A stretch of 64,000 nt of DNA from assembly GCA_026936335.1 (NCBI GenBank), contig JAPMXV010000024.1:1-64000 (forward strand), read 5' to 3'. Shown in pieces: positions 21,900 to 33,130 of this stretch (positions within the stretch are counted from its first letter, which is position 1; every line of letters starts with the position of its first letter). The DNA is from Mantamonas sphyraenae (lineage: Eukaryota > CRuMs > Mantamonadidae). A program made the translations under genes and the position numbers. A model generated the notes under the pieces. The model saw only the letters and a list, made by a program, of their open reading frames with translations. It made no database searches and was not told the origin of the DNA.

Positions 21900-22257
21900 T
21901 ATGTAGGTTGTTGAAACGGGTAGGTTTGGGTTGGAACGTGCGGCGCCTGGCTGGTTCATCGCGTATTTGTACACCTGGAAATCTGCGTGTGCGGTGGGCT
22001 GTCCAAAACGGGAATCCCGCCATCCTCGCTTTCCTCCCGCACGCCCTTCACACGCGTTCCCACCTCCCACACACACCCATCCTACCTACAACACATCCCA
22101 TACCACCCCATGCACCCCTTCACACAGTCATCATACCCGCACACATCCCACGGTGAAGTTCCTGCACTGGCGGTGGGTGCAAGTATACTAGTACCGATGC
22201 GCGCCAAAAGCCCCACACCGCCCAACCCATCCCCAACAAGGAACACTACCCATCAAA
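21900..22257. promoter_or_regulatory. Bidirectional H2A/H2B promoter region
   Basis: 358 bp between the divergent H2A and H2B start codons, presumably containing both promoters. It is C-rich with short CACA stretches. I see no copy of the CCAAATTTGG palindrome of the H3/H4 promoter and no clear TATA box. Confidence 0.5.
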
Positions 22258-22596
22258 ATGGCAAAGAAGGCAGGCAAGTCTGTACGAAAGAACGACGACA
22301 GCAAGCGTCGCAAGCGCCGCGTGGAGACCTACTCCTCGTACATCTACAAGGTGCTGAAGCAGGTGCACCCGGACACCGGTATCTCCAACCGCGCCATGTC
22401 CATCATGAACTCGTTCATCAACGACACCTTTGAGCGCATCGCCAACGAGGCTTCTCGTCTGGCCAAGGCCAACCGCAAGAGCACCATCTCGAGCCGAGAG
22501 ATCCAGACCGCTGTGCGTCTGCTCCTCCCGGGAGAGCTGGCCAAGCACGCCGTCAGCGAGGGCACCAAGGCCGTCACCAAGTACACCCAGGCATAA
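22258..22596 (+). CDS. H2B: Histone H2B
   Basis: 112 aa, intronless, complete. A short basic tail ([20 protein letters not shown]) is followed by the canonical fold [20 protein letters not shown] and a C-terminus [20 protein letters not shown] then KYTQA, retaining the lysine that is ubiquitinated in the AVTKYT motif. The tail is shorter than in animals. The sequence is very animal-like, supporting an opisthokont or close relative. Divergent from H2A. Confidence 0.99.
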   Translation: MAKKAGKSVRKNDDSKRRKRRVETYSSYIYKVLKQVHPDTGISNRAMSIMNSFINDTFERIANEASRLAKANRKSTISSREIQTAVRLLLPGELAKHAVSEGTKAVTKYTQA

Positions 22597-22896
22597 ACAG
22601 CTTGTTGGTGTGTGAGGACCAGTGACCTGTATTGCACGGCCACTGCGACGCACCTACCCTCGTGCAACGGAGGCGGGTGAACAACAACATCCGCCCTCGC
22701 GGCACACAAAAACCCAAAAACCTGGCATTCAAAACACAAATAATGCCACAACCCATTCTTTTCTAAAGAGGAAAACACCCCTTCTGTGTACAAACGATAA
22801 ACCGTTCCACCCCCTCTCATCACCACGCTCTCCTGCACACCAAACCCCAACCGACAATTCCCGTTCCCCATTTCCCAAACCATGCTTCCATTTCCG
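22597..22896. other. 3' region between H2B and the kelch gene
   Basis: 300 bp holding the 3' end of H2B with its conserved element at 22719-22776. Nothing else is recognised. Confidence 0.5.
22719..22776 (+). promoter_or_regulatory. Histone 3' element of H2B
   Basis: Stem TGGCATT (22723-22729) pairs with AATGCCA (22742-22748) with a 12-nt loop, 126 nt after the H2B stop, followed by ACCCATTCTTTTCTAAAGAGG. Same element as behind the other three histone genes. Confidence 0.78.
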
Positions 22897-23223
22897 TCAC
22901 CCTTCGATCTCCACAACATCCTCATCTGCTGCAACCTCCTTGCCCTTTGCATCGTTGTCGTCCTCCTCCTTGTCAACACCCCCCACGCTCTGCGTGATGG
23001 CCATCCCCAGCGACTCCTCGCTTCCGTCCCCAAACATGCCCGAAAAGTCCAGCACCGTGATGTCGTACAGATCATCGCTTCCCTGCGTGCCTCCAAACAG
23101 CCAGATCTGGTTCCCCACCACGTTCGCAGTGTGGCCGTGGCGTCCCGGACGGTGCACCCCGCCCACAGGCAGCGAGATCCAGCGGTTGTTGGCCAGGTCG
23201 GCAAACGCCACCTTGTCCATCAT
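22897..23223 (-). CDS. Short kelch-repeat protein or fragment
   Basis: A 108-aa frame with one recognisable kelch unit: RHGHTANVVGNQIWLFGGTQGSDDLYD. The first 20 residues could be the end of a preceding blade (NNRWISLP), and the tail is strongly acidic. Kelch propellers need five to seven blades, so a single unit cannot fold alone. It may be a truncated remnant, or an exon whose partners I could not find; it lies head to head (73 bp) with the 2OG oxygenase gene. Confidence 0.5.
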   Translation of the reverse strand: MMDKVAFADLANNRWISLPVGGVHRPGRHGHTANVVGNQIWLFGGTQGSDDLYDITVLDFSGMFGDGSEESLGMAITQSVGGVDKEEDDNDAKGKEVAADEDVVEIEG

Positions 23224-23296
23224 CTTCCCTCAAAACCATCCCTCTCTTCCCACACACCCCCACCCAACCAACCATAAACCCTCCCGACAACAAAAA

Positions 23297-24473
23297 ATGT
23301 CGTCCGACAACAAAAACTTTTCCCTGACCGAGCACAACGTAGTCTGCATTGACTACGCCAGCCTTGAAGAAGGCGCCGACCTGCACGAGGCCATCGAAAC
23401 CGCATACGGTCTCGAAGGCTTGGGCATCCTCGTCGTGTCCAACATCCCAGGCTTCGTCGAGGCCCGCCAAAACCTCTTGCCCCTGGCACGAACCTTTGCC
23501 AACCTGCCCGACGAGGCAAAGGCCAAGACCGAACTTCCCGAAACCAGCTATAGTTTCGGCTGGAGCCACGGCAAGGAAAAGTTCAAGGGCCGCGCGGGTA
23601 AGCGGAAGATTCTGGAGGGCAGCCGTTTGCGCAGAAAACTTCCGCACCGCCACTGACACTGCCACAGACACCATGAAGGGTTCCTACTATGCCAACCCGG
23701 AACACGATCGACCCGTCGACGATGAGGAGCTCATCAAGGCCCACCCGCACACCCTTTCACCGAACGTTTGGCCCGACGAGGATTTGCCCGAATTGGAGCC
23801 GGCCTTCAAGGAACTGGGCCAGCTCATCACTCGCGTCGGCAAAATGGTCGCCACCCACTGCGACAACTTTGTACACGACCGCACGGACAAGTACGAAGAG
23901 GGCCGCCTGCTCAGGCAGCTGCAGGAGTCGCTTGCGTGCAAGGCGCGCCTTTTGCACTATTTCCCGCAATATGAGACGGCCGAAGATGCCGACAAGCAAG
24001 AGGGCAAGGAGGACGCCCAGGACAGTGAGCCCGATTACGCCTCGTGGTGTGGCTGGCACCTGGACCATGGCAGCATCACGGGCCTCACATGTGCCATGTA
24101 CATCGACCACGACGGCAACGAGGTGGAGTGTCCCGACCCGGAGGCTGGTCTTTACATTGAGACCCGTGACGGCAGCATCACACGTGTTGTCTTCCCTCCA
24201 GACATGCTTGCCTTTCAGATTGGCGAATGTGCTCAGATCCAGTCTGGAGGCAGGCTGCGAGCCACTCCCCATTGTGTGCGTGGTGCCCAGGGACCCAAGG
24301 CCGTGGGCGTCTCCCGAAACACCCTCGCCGTGTTCATGGAACCCAACTTTGATTGGACCCTGGATCTGCCCGAGTCTGGCGAGGATCCCCAGATCAACGA
24401 CTACGAGGAGCGTGACCCGCCCATGACCTTTGGTGATTTCGACAAGATTCGCATCGCCCAATACTACTCCTGA
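23297..24473 (+). CDS. 2-oxoglutarate/Fe(II) oxygenase, isopenicillin-N-synthase-like
   Basis: Spliced as join(23297..23597, 23668..24473), giving 368 aa. The N-terminal DIOX_N-like part (IDYASLEEG..., LGILVVSNIPG) is followed by the double-stranded beta-helix core. Iron ligands are visible as HLDHG (H and D) and PHCVRG (H), with an arginine in VSRNTLAVFM that would bind 2-oxoglutarate or substrate. There is an acidic insert before the HxD motif. Members oxidise small molecules; the substrate cannot be told. The intron has a GTAAGC donor, CTGAC at 23653 and a CAG acceptor only 10 nt later. Confidence 0.85.
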
Positions 24474-24539
24474 ACACACACTTCAATGCAATGGTGAATG
24501 TTGTTTTGCCCCCCACCCCCCTCAACCACCACTCTCCTC

Positions 24540-25700
24540 TCATTCTGCCTCTCCCTCGCCTTCTGCATCGTTTGCCCCCAGCATCAGTTCTGCAAACTCT
24601 TCCCACGTGTGAACCACCGTCACCTCCACATCTGGGTTCCGTGCAGCGTTGCGCAGCTCACGTTCCTCCTCGTCGTCTCCGCCGCCACCGAGAAACAGAA
24701 ACAGGTGGTCGACGTACGGGGACACCAGTTGGAGCACCTGGAAATGGTCGTCGATGAAGTGTGTGATGCCTGCCTCTTCGCATACAGGCAGCTTGTCCTC
24801 ACGGTTGGGTACAAAGTGCAGCCTCTCCTCGCCCACAATACCCGTGCGAGTCTCGAAATCGTGTGCCGCCATCCACTCCCGCGTTTTTCGTGTAATCGTC
24901 GATTTGGCCTTGCTCACAATGTGTGCTCGTCCCTCCGCAAACGGCCCTGCCGTCAGCTTGCCCAGGCTTTCAAACGCCCCGTCCACCTCGGGCGTCTCCA
25001 GGTACCCGTCGCTAAAGAATGATGTGTCTTCGCTGCCCGACTTTGCGATCAGCACGCCGCCCACGTCGACTCCCAGCACACACGAGTCGTCAGGAACAAA
25101 CGGCGCCTTCTTTTCCCGATCTGCATGGCTGATTCCGTTCCCATGGCCGCCACTCCCGCCCTCATCCTCGTGTCGGTGGTGTTCCTTGCGCTCCCTGTGT
25201 CCGCCATGCTCCCTGTGCTCCCTGTGCTCCCTGTGGCCGCCCACGTCGCGTTTGCGCTGATGTCGTCTGCCGTCGCGACGCGCCGTCCCGGCTCCTGCAC
25301 ACACGGGACACCCTGCAGCGTCCACTCCTTCGCTCTCCTGCTCCGCAAGATATCCAGACAGGCAGTATGGGTGGAACACATGCACCAGACTCTCTCCACG
25401 TGCCTCACGCACCGAAAAACACCCGTACCGGTGCGTCTCCTCGTTGTACACCGTCGCCACCATGTTGCCATCGCCCGCCTCTCCACCACCGCTCGATTCC
25501 CGCTCCTTTGATCCCAGTTTCCCGCCACACAGGCCACACAGTGCCTGCACACCGCGTCCTCCACGTCCTTCCTGCGTCACATACTCCACATCCCGTTTGC
25601 GGAACGCAAACTGCATCATCCCGTCCTTCAGCACATCCTTTTCGTTCTTTATGCACAGTTGTGTCCACACGCCACCCTCACTCGTCCCCGTGCTGCTCAT
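24540..25700 (-). CDS. RING-like zinc-finger plus HAD-superfamily protein
   Basis: 386 aa from the Met at 25700 (MSSTGTSEGG); the frame is open further upstream only through a CA/GT repeat. Residues 50-125 contain CGLCGG, HPYCLSGYL and CPVC, a Cys/His pattern like a RING or PHD-type finger. A low-complexity His/Arg/Glu linker follows (HREHREHREHGG). The C-terminal 200 residues look like a HAD phosphatase/nucleotidase core: VLGVDVGGVLI (motif I, with G in place of the second Asp), KSTITRKTREW, and THFIDDHFQVLQL (motif IV). Substrate unknown; the missing second Asp may reduce phosphatase activity. Convergent with the 2OG oxygenase gene (66 bp). Confidence 0.7.
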   Translation of the reverse strand: MSSTGTSEGGVWTQLCIKNEKDVLKDGMMQFAFRKRDVEYVTQEGRGGRGVQALCGLCGGKLGSKERESSGGGEAGDGNMVATVYNEETHRYGCFSVREARGESLVHVFHPYCLSGYLAEQESEGVDAAGCPVCAGAGTARRDGRRHQRKRDVGGHREHREHREHGGHRERKEHHRHEDEGGSGGHGNGISHADREKKAPFVPDDSCVLGVDVGGVLIAKSGSEDTSFFSDGYLETPEVDGAFESLGKLTAGPFAEGRAHIVSKAKSTITRKTREWMAAHDFETRTGIVGEERLHFVPNREDKLPVCEEAGITHFIDDHFQVLQLVSPYVDHLFLFLGGGGDDEEERELRNAARNPDVEVTVVHTWEEFAELMLGANDAEGEGEAE

Positions 25701-25872
25701 GCGCTGGTCCCTGTGTGGTTTGTGTGTGTCTGCCGTCGTCGACTTTTTGACAACCCCATCCACACACACACACACACACACACATCCCACTCCATCAAGA
25801 GACCAGTCCATCCTCTTTGTTCCACCTTTTGCTTTCCAATCCCTTTGAATTTTCCAATCCCTTTGCATTCCC

Positions 25873-26339
25873 TCACATCACAAACGAGAGGAATCCCAAC
25901 ATCAGCGCCACACCCCCCGCAGGCGTTGCACGTGTGTCGTCGCTGTAGTCCAAAGCCTTGGCATACAGCGGACCACAGAACAGCACCGTTCCGGTGGCCA
26001 GCAGCACTCCCGTCACGTTCGGGTTGCGTGCAAGCGGCGTCGCAAGCATGGCCAGCGCACCCATCCCGTGGTACTTGTTTGCCGTGCTAAACAGCTGCAC
26101 ACACACACACACACACGGATCCATAGTGTCAGCGTATCCGTGTCTCACACCTCAGTGTCCATCTCTCGTCCCACGTCGCTCCCCCACCCCACACGCACCT
26201 CTTGACGATATTGGAGAAGATCCCGCGAAGCATCATCCTCCGCGTCTGCCTCCTGCATCTTGAACGCATGCGCCTGGTAAGCACCCATGGCCACAGCTGT
26301 GGCTCCAGCAATTCCTCCCACGCGACGGAAAGTGGACAT
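25873..26339 (-). CDS. TMEM256: TMEM256/DUF423-family small membrane protein
   Basis: Spliced on the minus strand from 26339..26199 and 26094..25873, giving 120 aa. MSTFRRVGGIAGATAVAMGAY, then AHAFK, FSTANKYHGMGALAML, and GVLLATGTVLFCGPLYAKAL match the DUF423 (YgdD/TMEM256) family from bacteria to humans: four TM helices with AHG/H, N-K-x-H and G-x-x-L-F motifs. Function is not established. The intron ends in a (GT)n tract directly before the CAG acceptor and has CTGAC upstream. Its start is 76 bp from the divergent FKBP start. Confidence 0.9.
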
Positions 26340-26415
26340 TGTGTGGTTTGACGATTCCAATGCCCGCCGCAACGCAACCCAACCCCCGCCCCACCTTCCC
26401 CGCTTTTTCCCAATC

Positions 26416-27000
26416 ATGTGGCGTCTCACCCTGCTCATTGCCTTTGCTCTCCTCATGCTGGTGGCTGCCAACGACGCAGATGTCAAGTTCAATGTGCAGT
26501 CGGAAGGCACTGACGGTCTGGACTGTGAGCACAAGGCGGCCAATGGCGATCGCGTGAGCGTGCACTACGCGGGACGCCTCGCACGCAACGGTCGCGAGTT
26601 TGACAACAGCCACAAACGCGGCAAACCGTTTACGTTTGTGTTGGGTGCCCGTCAGGTCATTCCCGGCTGGGACATGGGTGTCAAGGGCGCCTGCAAGGGC
26701 GAGAAACGCAAACTGACCATCCCTTCTCGGTACGGCTACGGTGCACGTGGCGCAGGACGTGCCATCCCAGGCCATGCCACCCTTGAGTTTGACGTCGAAA
26801 TCGTCGACATCCTTCCGGCCGGAGCCCCGCCTCCACCGGATACACGCACCACGGTGGAAAAGATGCGTGACAACTGGCCCTCCCTTGTTGCCGTCGCCGT
26901 CGTCATCCTTGCCCTTTCCTACTCTTTGCTGTGCACCGATTCGCCCGACGCAGCGACTCCCACCGCCACAAAGACCAAGCGCAGTGCCAAGCACAAGTAA
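26416..27000 (+). CDS. Secretory-pathway FKBP peptidyl-prolyl isomerase with C-terminal TM anchor
   Basis: 194 aa. The start at 26416 gives a clean signal peptide (MWRLTLLIAFALLMLVAAND). An FKBP domain follows with GDRVSVHYAGRL, FDNS, FVLGARQVIPGWDMGVKG and YGYGARGAG...IPGHATLEFDVEI; the residues that line the FK506 pocket (Y, F, D, V-I, W) are present. A hydrophobic helix (SLVAVAVVILALSYSLL) and a Lys-rich tail follow, so it is probably an ER membrane-anchored PPIase with a basic cytosolic or retrieval-type tail (ending KHK). It resembles FKBP2-type ER proteins plus an anchor. Convergent with the large ankyrin gene (27 bp). Confidence 0.93.
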   Translation: MWRLTLLIAFALLMLVAANDADVKFNVQSEGTDGLDCEHKAANGDRVSVHYAGRLARNGREFDNSHKRGKPFTFVLGARQVIPGWDMGVKGACKGEKRKLTIPSRYGYGARGAGRAIPGHATLEFDVEIVDILPAGAPPPPDTRTTVEKMRDNWPSLVAVAVVILALSYSLLCTDSPDAATPTATKTKRSAKHK

Positions 27001-27027
27001 ATCACATCGATGACGACGTCCTTTCTT

Positions 27028-30000
27028 TCATTTCTCCAGCAGCTGCTGCATGCGCTGATGACCACGCAGAGCCACCAGTTGGCTCACTGTCGTCCACTTC
27101 CATTCCTGGGCTGCACGCAGAAACACACTTTTGAGTCCCAGAGCGCCCTCGTGGCTGTTTCCGGAGGACGACAACGACGAGCCACCCTCGCCACCCACGC
27201 GAGCACGCACCTTGGTTTCCACCTCGGCGCCGTGCACCATGAGCATGGCAAACATGTTGACACTGGTTTCGTCCTCGTCGTGTGCCTCTGCCAGGATGGA
27301 GAGTGCCGTTTGTTGCGATCCGTTGCGATGGTTGACATCCACCTTGGGATAGGTGATGAGGACGTTGAACACCGTCAGACTGCGCTCACGCACAGCCACC
27401 ATCAACGGCGTGTCGCCCTCCTTGTCCACCGCGTTCACATCCGCCTTGGCACTCAGAAGCCTCCTGGCAATCATCACCTCTGTGTTCGTCGTCGAGCCAC
27501 CCAGGCTGATCTTGCCATCTCCACCACTCCTTGACCCAGAGCTTTGTCCGGCGTCGCCATTCGACCCACTGCCACTGCCACTGCCACTGCCACTTCCGCT
27601 GCTTCCTGTGCCGTCCACAGCTGGCAACGCCAACACATGCAACGCCGTCATCCCATCTTCGTTGCGCACATTGCTGTCGTGTGACTTGTTTCGCATCTTG
27701 TGGATGATCCGTGTCAGCGCCTCCATGTTGCGCGTGATCACAGCGTGATGCAACGCAGGCTGGCTCGCCAGCTTCCGCGAATCCATCACTCCGCCGTGGC
27801 TCGCAGACACGCCCGCTTGCACCGCTGCTGCCGTTGCCGCCGATGACGACGATGACGACGACGACGACGATGAGGCGAATGACTTGGAGCCCCCGCCGCT
27901 GCCACTCGATCCCCATCCACGACGCGTGTCCACCACCACGGTTTCGTACACGTTGCGCGATTGCCGGGCCTGTCGCAGTAGATCCAAGAGCACTGTGTTC
28001 TGTGAGCGGTACGCCACCTCCACAGCATTGTCCCCGTTGCGCGCCATGCGATCGGGATCCGCCCCAGCGTCGAGCAGTGCACGCATCAACGCAGCCTGTT
28101 CGGGGCTCTCCTGCCTGCGAGCAAGCAACACAGGCACAGGCGCACCTGTGGCCCTGTCCTGAGCGTTTGGATCGGCGCCATGGTGCAACAGCCGGCGTGC
28201 AAGCACATACCGACCCTCATTCACAGCCAGGCTCAGCGGCGTCGCACGGTCATCGTTCGCCGCGTTCACATCCGCACCAGGAACACGCACCAGCACATCC
28301 AAACATGCCACCAGCGCCGTTTCGCCACCAATCACACGTGACAGCGTCGCCGTGGCCAAGCAATGCAACGGTGTGTTTCCTTGCACATCCCTGGCCACCA
28401 CCTGACCCGAGTGGATGTCCAACACACGTCGCACGGCACGCACATCGCCTCCAGCCACTTCGTGGTGCAGCAGCGTACGATGCTCCGGATCCATCAGCGC
28501 CAGCATCCGCACATTGTTGTTCCGTCGCGCCACACGCTCCACCGTCTCGCCATCCACAAACGGGTTGCGCATGCTTGCGTCCGCCCCATGTTCCAACAGC
28601 AGTGCAAACATGTCCACGTCTGCCTCCTGCTCCTTGTCCGACGCCAACACCAGCAGCGGCGTGCGGCCCTCGGCATCCGCAAGGTTCGCGTCCGCTCCAC
28701 GTTCCAGCAGCAATGCCACCATATCCACGTTGCCCGCATGCGTAGCAATCAACAGCGGTGTCTCTCCACTCGCACTTGTTGCGTTCACCTCGGCTCCGTA
28801 GTCCAGCAGCAGCCGTGCAATCGCCTGCTGGTGCTCGTCCAAAATTCGCCGCTCTTCCTTGGTCGGTTCGGCCTCTCCTTCCACCTGCTGCAACGCAAAC
28901 ATGGCGTAATGCAACGGAGTGTATCCTTGCACGTCCAACGGGTCCACTGCCAGCGCAGGCAACGAATCGTGGTGCCGTTGTGCCACGTGTTGACGCGCTC
29001 TCCCACCATTTCGCCGTTGCTGCTCCTGTCGCTTCATCTCCTCTTCCAGAATATCGATGACCGCAGCCAAGTCCCTGTCCACCGCCGCGTAGTGCAGTGC
29101 CGTCATTTCGTTCGGATCCAACAGGTCGATCAGCCGCTTGCTCCCCATTTGTTGAGCCATCATCCACGCCGCCTGCTTCTCCGCCTGCAACTCGTCGTCG
29201 CCCAGAAGAGACAAAAGACGTGACATCATGTCCACCAGTTTGTCGTCTTCTGACTGTTCGGCAAGTGCAAGCAGCACGCTGCGACCGTTCTGATCCACCA
29301 AGCGCGGGTTTGCGCCCTTGTCCACCAGCCGATGGAACAGAAGAAAGTTGTACGATCCTCCTTCTGCCGCCAGCAGCAACGGCGTCTGACCCTGGAACGA
29401 GGCCAAATCCACATTGGCACCGTACTCCAGCAGCACATTCAACACCGCCATGTACTCCTCGTCACTGTGGCTGGGTGCCACGTTGTCCATCCCACCACCA
29501 CCGCCACCCTTTCCCGGGCTGCTAGCGGGCGAATCTGTTTCGTTGCTGCTCGATGACGTCGCACTCAGGTGCGTGGCACGGCCCCCGTGAACAGCCAGCG
29601 CTTCCAGACGCATCTTTTCCTCGTTGCGAGTGAGAAACACGTGATGCAACGCGGTCATGCCGTGAAAGTCCACCTTGTCGGCCAGTTGACCCGACGACAA
29701 CAGTGCACGCAGCATGTTCACGTCCATGCGTCGCACCGCGTTGTGCAAATCCGTTTCACCGCGTGCGTACTCCTGCAACAGTGCAATCATGCGTGTGTTG
29801 TCCATGGCCAGCGCTGCATCCAGCACCGTGTCTCCCGTGTACGGATTCGTCATCTGCGGATCCGCCCCCGCTGCCAGCAGCAGCTCAAACATGCGCACGT
29901 CGTCCTCCTGTTCCCCCTCATCCTCGTTCGCCAGCAGATACAGGGGCGTTTGTCCGTCCACATCCATCGTGTTCACGTTTGCCCCGTGGTCCAGGAGCAC

Positions 30001-33000
30001 CGTGAACGTGGCCAAGTTGCCCTGCTGGATGGCCATCATCAGCGGTGTCTCTTGAAACACATTCAGCGGATCCACGCGTGCGCCATACTCCCGCAACGCC
30101 TCCACAATCTCTTGCTCTCGATCCGCCTTCACCTGGCTCGAGTATGTGCTCACATCCTCGCCAGGGTTGCGGAACCCGGCGTAGTGCATCGCAGACATCC
30201 CAATGTAGTCCTTTGCCTCCACCTGCTCGGACCGTCCTCGCTTTGCCAGCGCCTCCAGGCTTTTGTGCACCTCCTCTACACGCCGCGCAATCACAGTTCG
30301 ATGCAAACGCGTCCGTCCGTCCTCATCCCGATCCTCCGCATGCTGGTTCAACAAGCGCACCATGATCGGGTTGCGGCTGGCGTTCACCTTGCCCAGCAGT
30401 GTCTGTCCCTCCTTGTTTGCTATCGCAGGATTGCCTCCGTGCAGCAGGAGCAGCTGCAACACGCGCGCGTTCCCACGCAGCCCCTTGCTTTCCTTCCGCT
30501 TGCCTTTGCCCTTGTCCTTGCCCTTTCTTCCATGCTGCTGCTGCAGCTGCTGATCCTCGTGTTGTTGCTCCTGTTTGCTATTGCCATGCTCTGCCCTCTC
30601 CATCTCATCCTCCTCCTCTTGCTCCGCCTCTTCCTCCTCATCTCCTTCCTCGTCCTCCTCATCCTCCGCCTCGTCTTCCTCGTCGATGCCCACGTGCACA
30701 TAGTGCAACGGCGTCTGTCCGTTGCTGTCCAGCTCGTTCAGCGCAAAATATGCGCCGTCCAGCATGTCCACCAGAACCGCAATCTTGCGGTGTTCGATGG
30801 CATCCACCAACTCCTCGTAGCTGTACTTGCTTTGTCGTTCCACAGGCGACGTCGATCCTCCGTCGCCACTGTGTGATCCTTTGCGTCCTTCGCGTGACGA
30901 TTGGCCACGTGAGCGTGTCGTGCGCGATTTGGCGCGTGCAATGCTCAAATCCGTTGCGTATCGATCTGTGTTGCGCGTGATCCACTGCTTCACCGTGCTC
31001 TTCAGGTCCTTCACGTGCTCTGTGGCCGACAATTGCTCGTAGGGCACAAATGTGGAAAAGGTCAGCCCCAACGACCGTGTGGTGGGCGCATGTTCGCCCC
31101 GACGGCGAAGGTATGGACCAGCGATGCCCACCAGATCGCCATCACGTGCGCTCCAATGCGGCGCCTCGGTGCGGAAGCGAAACACGTAATAATCCAGCTT
31201 GCAGTGGTGAAACGCGTGCATGTCCTCCACCAACTGATCCATGGTCTTGCCGCCCGGATTGCTGCGTTGCTTCAGCTGCGTCGGTTTGTTCAACTCCACC
31301 AGCATGTCCGGTTGCACACGTTCACTAACCACCGTTTCCAACTGCAAGTCTGTCGGGTATTGGCCCAGCTGCCCGCGTGTGGTGAGCCAGTTCACCATCT
31401 CCGACGCAGCAAGGTCCGCCTGGTTCAGGTGCGCCTCGTTGAACAAGTGTCCCATGTCCAACAGGTGCAGCTGCTCGTAAAACAGGGTGCGTGTCTCGTC
31501 AAAGCCACTCACCGCATCGCACATCTCTTGGCTCACGTGAGCCATCAGCTCGCGTCTGCCCAGCCGAAGGATGCTCACAATGGCAAAACACTTTAGCCTG
31601 GGATCACGCAGCCGCAGCGCCTTGATCAAGTGCATGTGCACCACATGGTGATCCAAGTACCCAAACAGGTCCAGAAACATGGCGCCACGGTAGCGCACGG
31701 GCACGTAATCCTCGCTCCAGATCCAATCCCACGATCCTTCGCGCACACGCTGCATCGTCGCCATCTTGTCGTACAACGCCTCATAAATATGAAGAATTTC
31801 CGAAATGACATTGGACAACACGCTGCCATGCAGCATCTCCGATGTCAAATAGTGCAGTGCCAGCTCCAGGCACTCCAGACGCAACTTTGGCCGCGGCAAA
31901 CACAACTCCAGCAGCCGCGGGAAGAAGATGCTCGGGTGATGAGGCACCCGCTTCAGATGCTGCGTCACCAGTCGCACGTCTGCGTCATATGGACGCGTGC
32001 ATGCGCTCTCTACAATCTGCATGTACGCCTGCGCAGCGCCTTTGGTGGGGATCTTGCTCAGCAGTGCCAGCGATGCCAGCTTGCACGGTTTGCTGTACTT
32101 GCCAAACCACAGAAGCACAGAGTCAATATATACACGGTGCGGATGCTCAGCGCACGCCTCAATCAGCTGCGTCGGTGTGTCGATCCAGGCGAATCTGTGC
32201 GGAGCAACCCAGGTTAGCCGTTAGCCTCCAGCCCTTTTGCGCTCAATGCTCCTCCCTGCGTGGCATTCACACCCCTGTGGCCATTCTGCCAGCCTCCCAC
32301 AGTGGGTAACATCCACTGGCTTTCAGACACCCGCTCACACTTTCCATAAACTCACTTGCGTGCTGGCCAGGACTTGAGGGTGGCCAGGTAAAAGGCACAC
32401 AGACCTTCCTCGATACGCAGACCCTTGCCCTTGGTGGCCTTCTTGTGCAGCTTGGCAGAGCCCAGCTCGCGCTCCTGCTCGACGTCGCTCATGAGCAGTC
32501 GCATGATGCGCATCCACGAATACTTGCGCTTGTCGGACGGGAACTTGGAGAGGAAGCGACGGTACGTCAGATCGCGTTCCAGCAGCACAGCCGCAAGGGA
32601 AACCACATCGCCATCTTCCTCATCCTGAAGTGGCACCTGCCCTCCCAGACCCGTGTTGGCTGCCGCCTGAGCACGCTGCCTGTCAACCTGTGTGGTGAGG
32701 GGCAGTTCCGGCTTCTCCGGCACCCGCAGCAGCTGCTGGCTTGCTCGACGCGATCGATTGAAGCTGTTCGACTGCGTCATGCCCTTGCCAGAAGACGATG
32801 GGTTTGACGACGACGACGACGACGACGATGAAGTATCGGGCAGCCCTGCGCCGCTGATGGACCTGCTGCGGCCCACATCCGACACAGGCACCCCAAACTG
32901 GATCGTCGACACACTCGCACGCCGCTCCCCGCGGCTCATAGACACGCTGTGCCTCCGCCCACGCACCATCTGCGCAGAGAGTGTCGTTTGGGACACGCTC

Positions 33001-33032
33001 GGCGGCCGTGGTTTGGGTGATGGTGCAGACAT
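27028..33032 (-). CDS. Giant ankyrin-repeat protein with helical (HEAT/ARM-like) N-terminal half
   Basis: Spliced on the minus strand from 33032..32356 and 32194..27028, giving 1947 aa. The junction reads through WPAR-K-FAWIDTP, linking two helical stretches, with CTAAC motifs and a GCACAG acceptor. Exon 1 starts with a Ser/Arg-rich tail containing RRxS sites and a poly-Ser run. Residues about 150-560 are helical and solenoid-like. A Glu-rich linker (EDEEDEEGDEEEE) follows, then around 20 ankyrin units over the rest (for example GETPLLIATHAGNVDMVALLLERGADANLADAEGRTPL). It is a large protein-interaction scaffold; no catalytic domain is seen. Head to head (98 bp) with the LRR gene. Confidence 0.85.
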
Positions 33033-33130
33033 CGGCCGGCCCGTTTGTTTTTGCCGTCGCTGCGCAGCGCACGCGCCCCCGCAGCGCCAGGCGGACCAAA
33101 AAACCCCGTCGCACACATTTTCCATCGGTG

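Noticed and set aside
22882-23277. 131-aa plus-strand frame opposite the kelch gene
   Set aside because: It runs antisense to the kelch-coding frame and through the promoter of the oxygenase gene without any domain.
25763-25783. (CA)n tract as part of a coding N-terminus of the HAD gene
   Set aside because: Reading it would give a poly-Cys/Val start (VCVCVCVC); the Met at 25700 gives a sensible start, so the tract is treated as 5' UTR/promoter.
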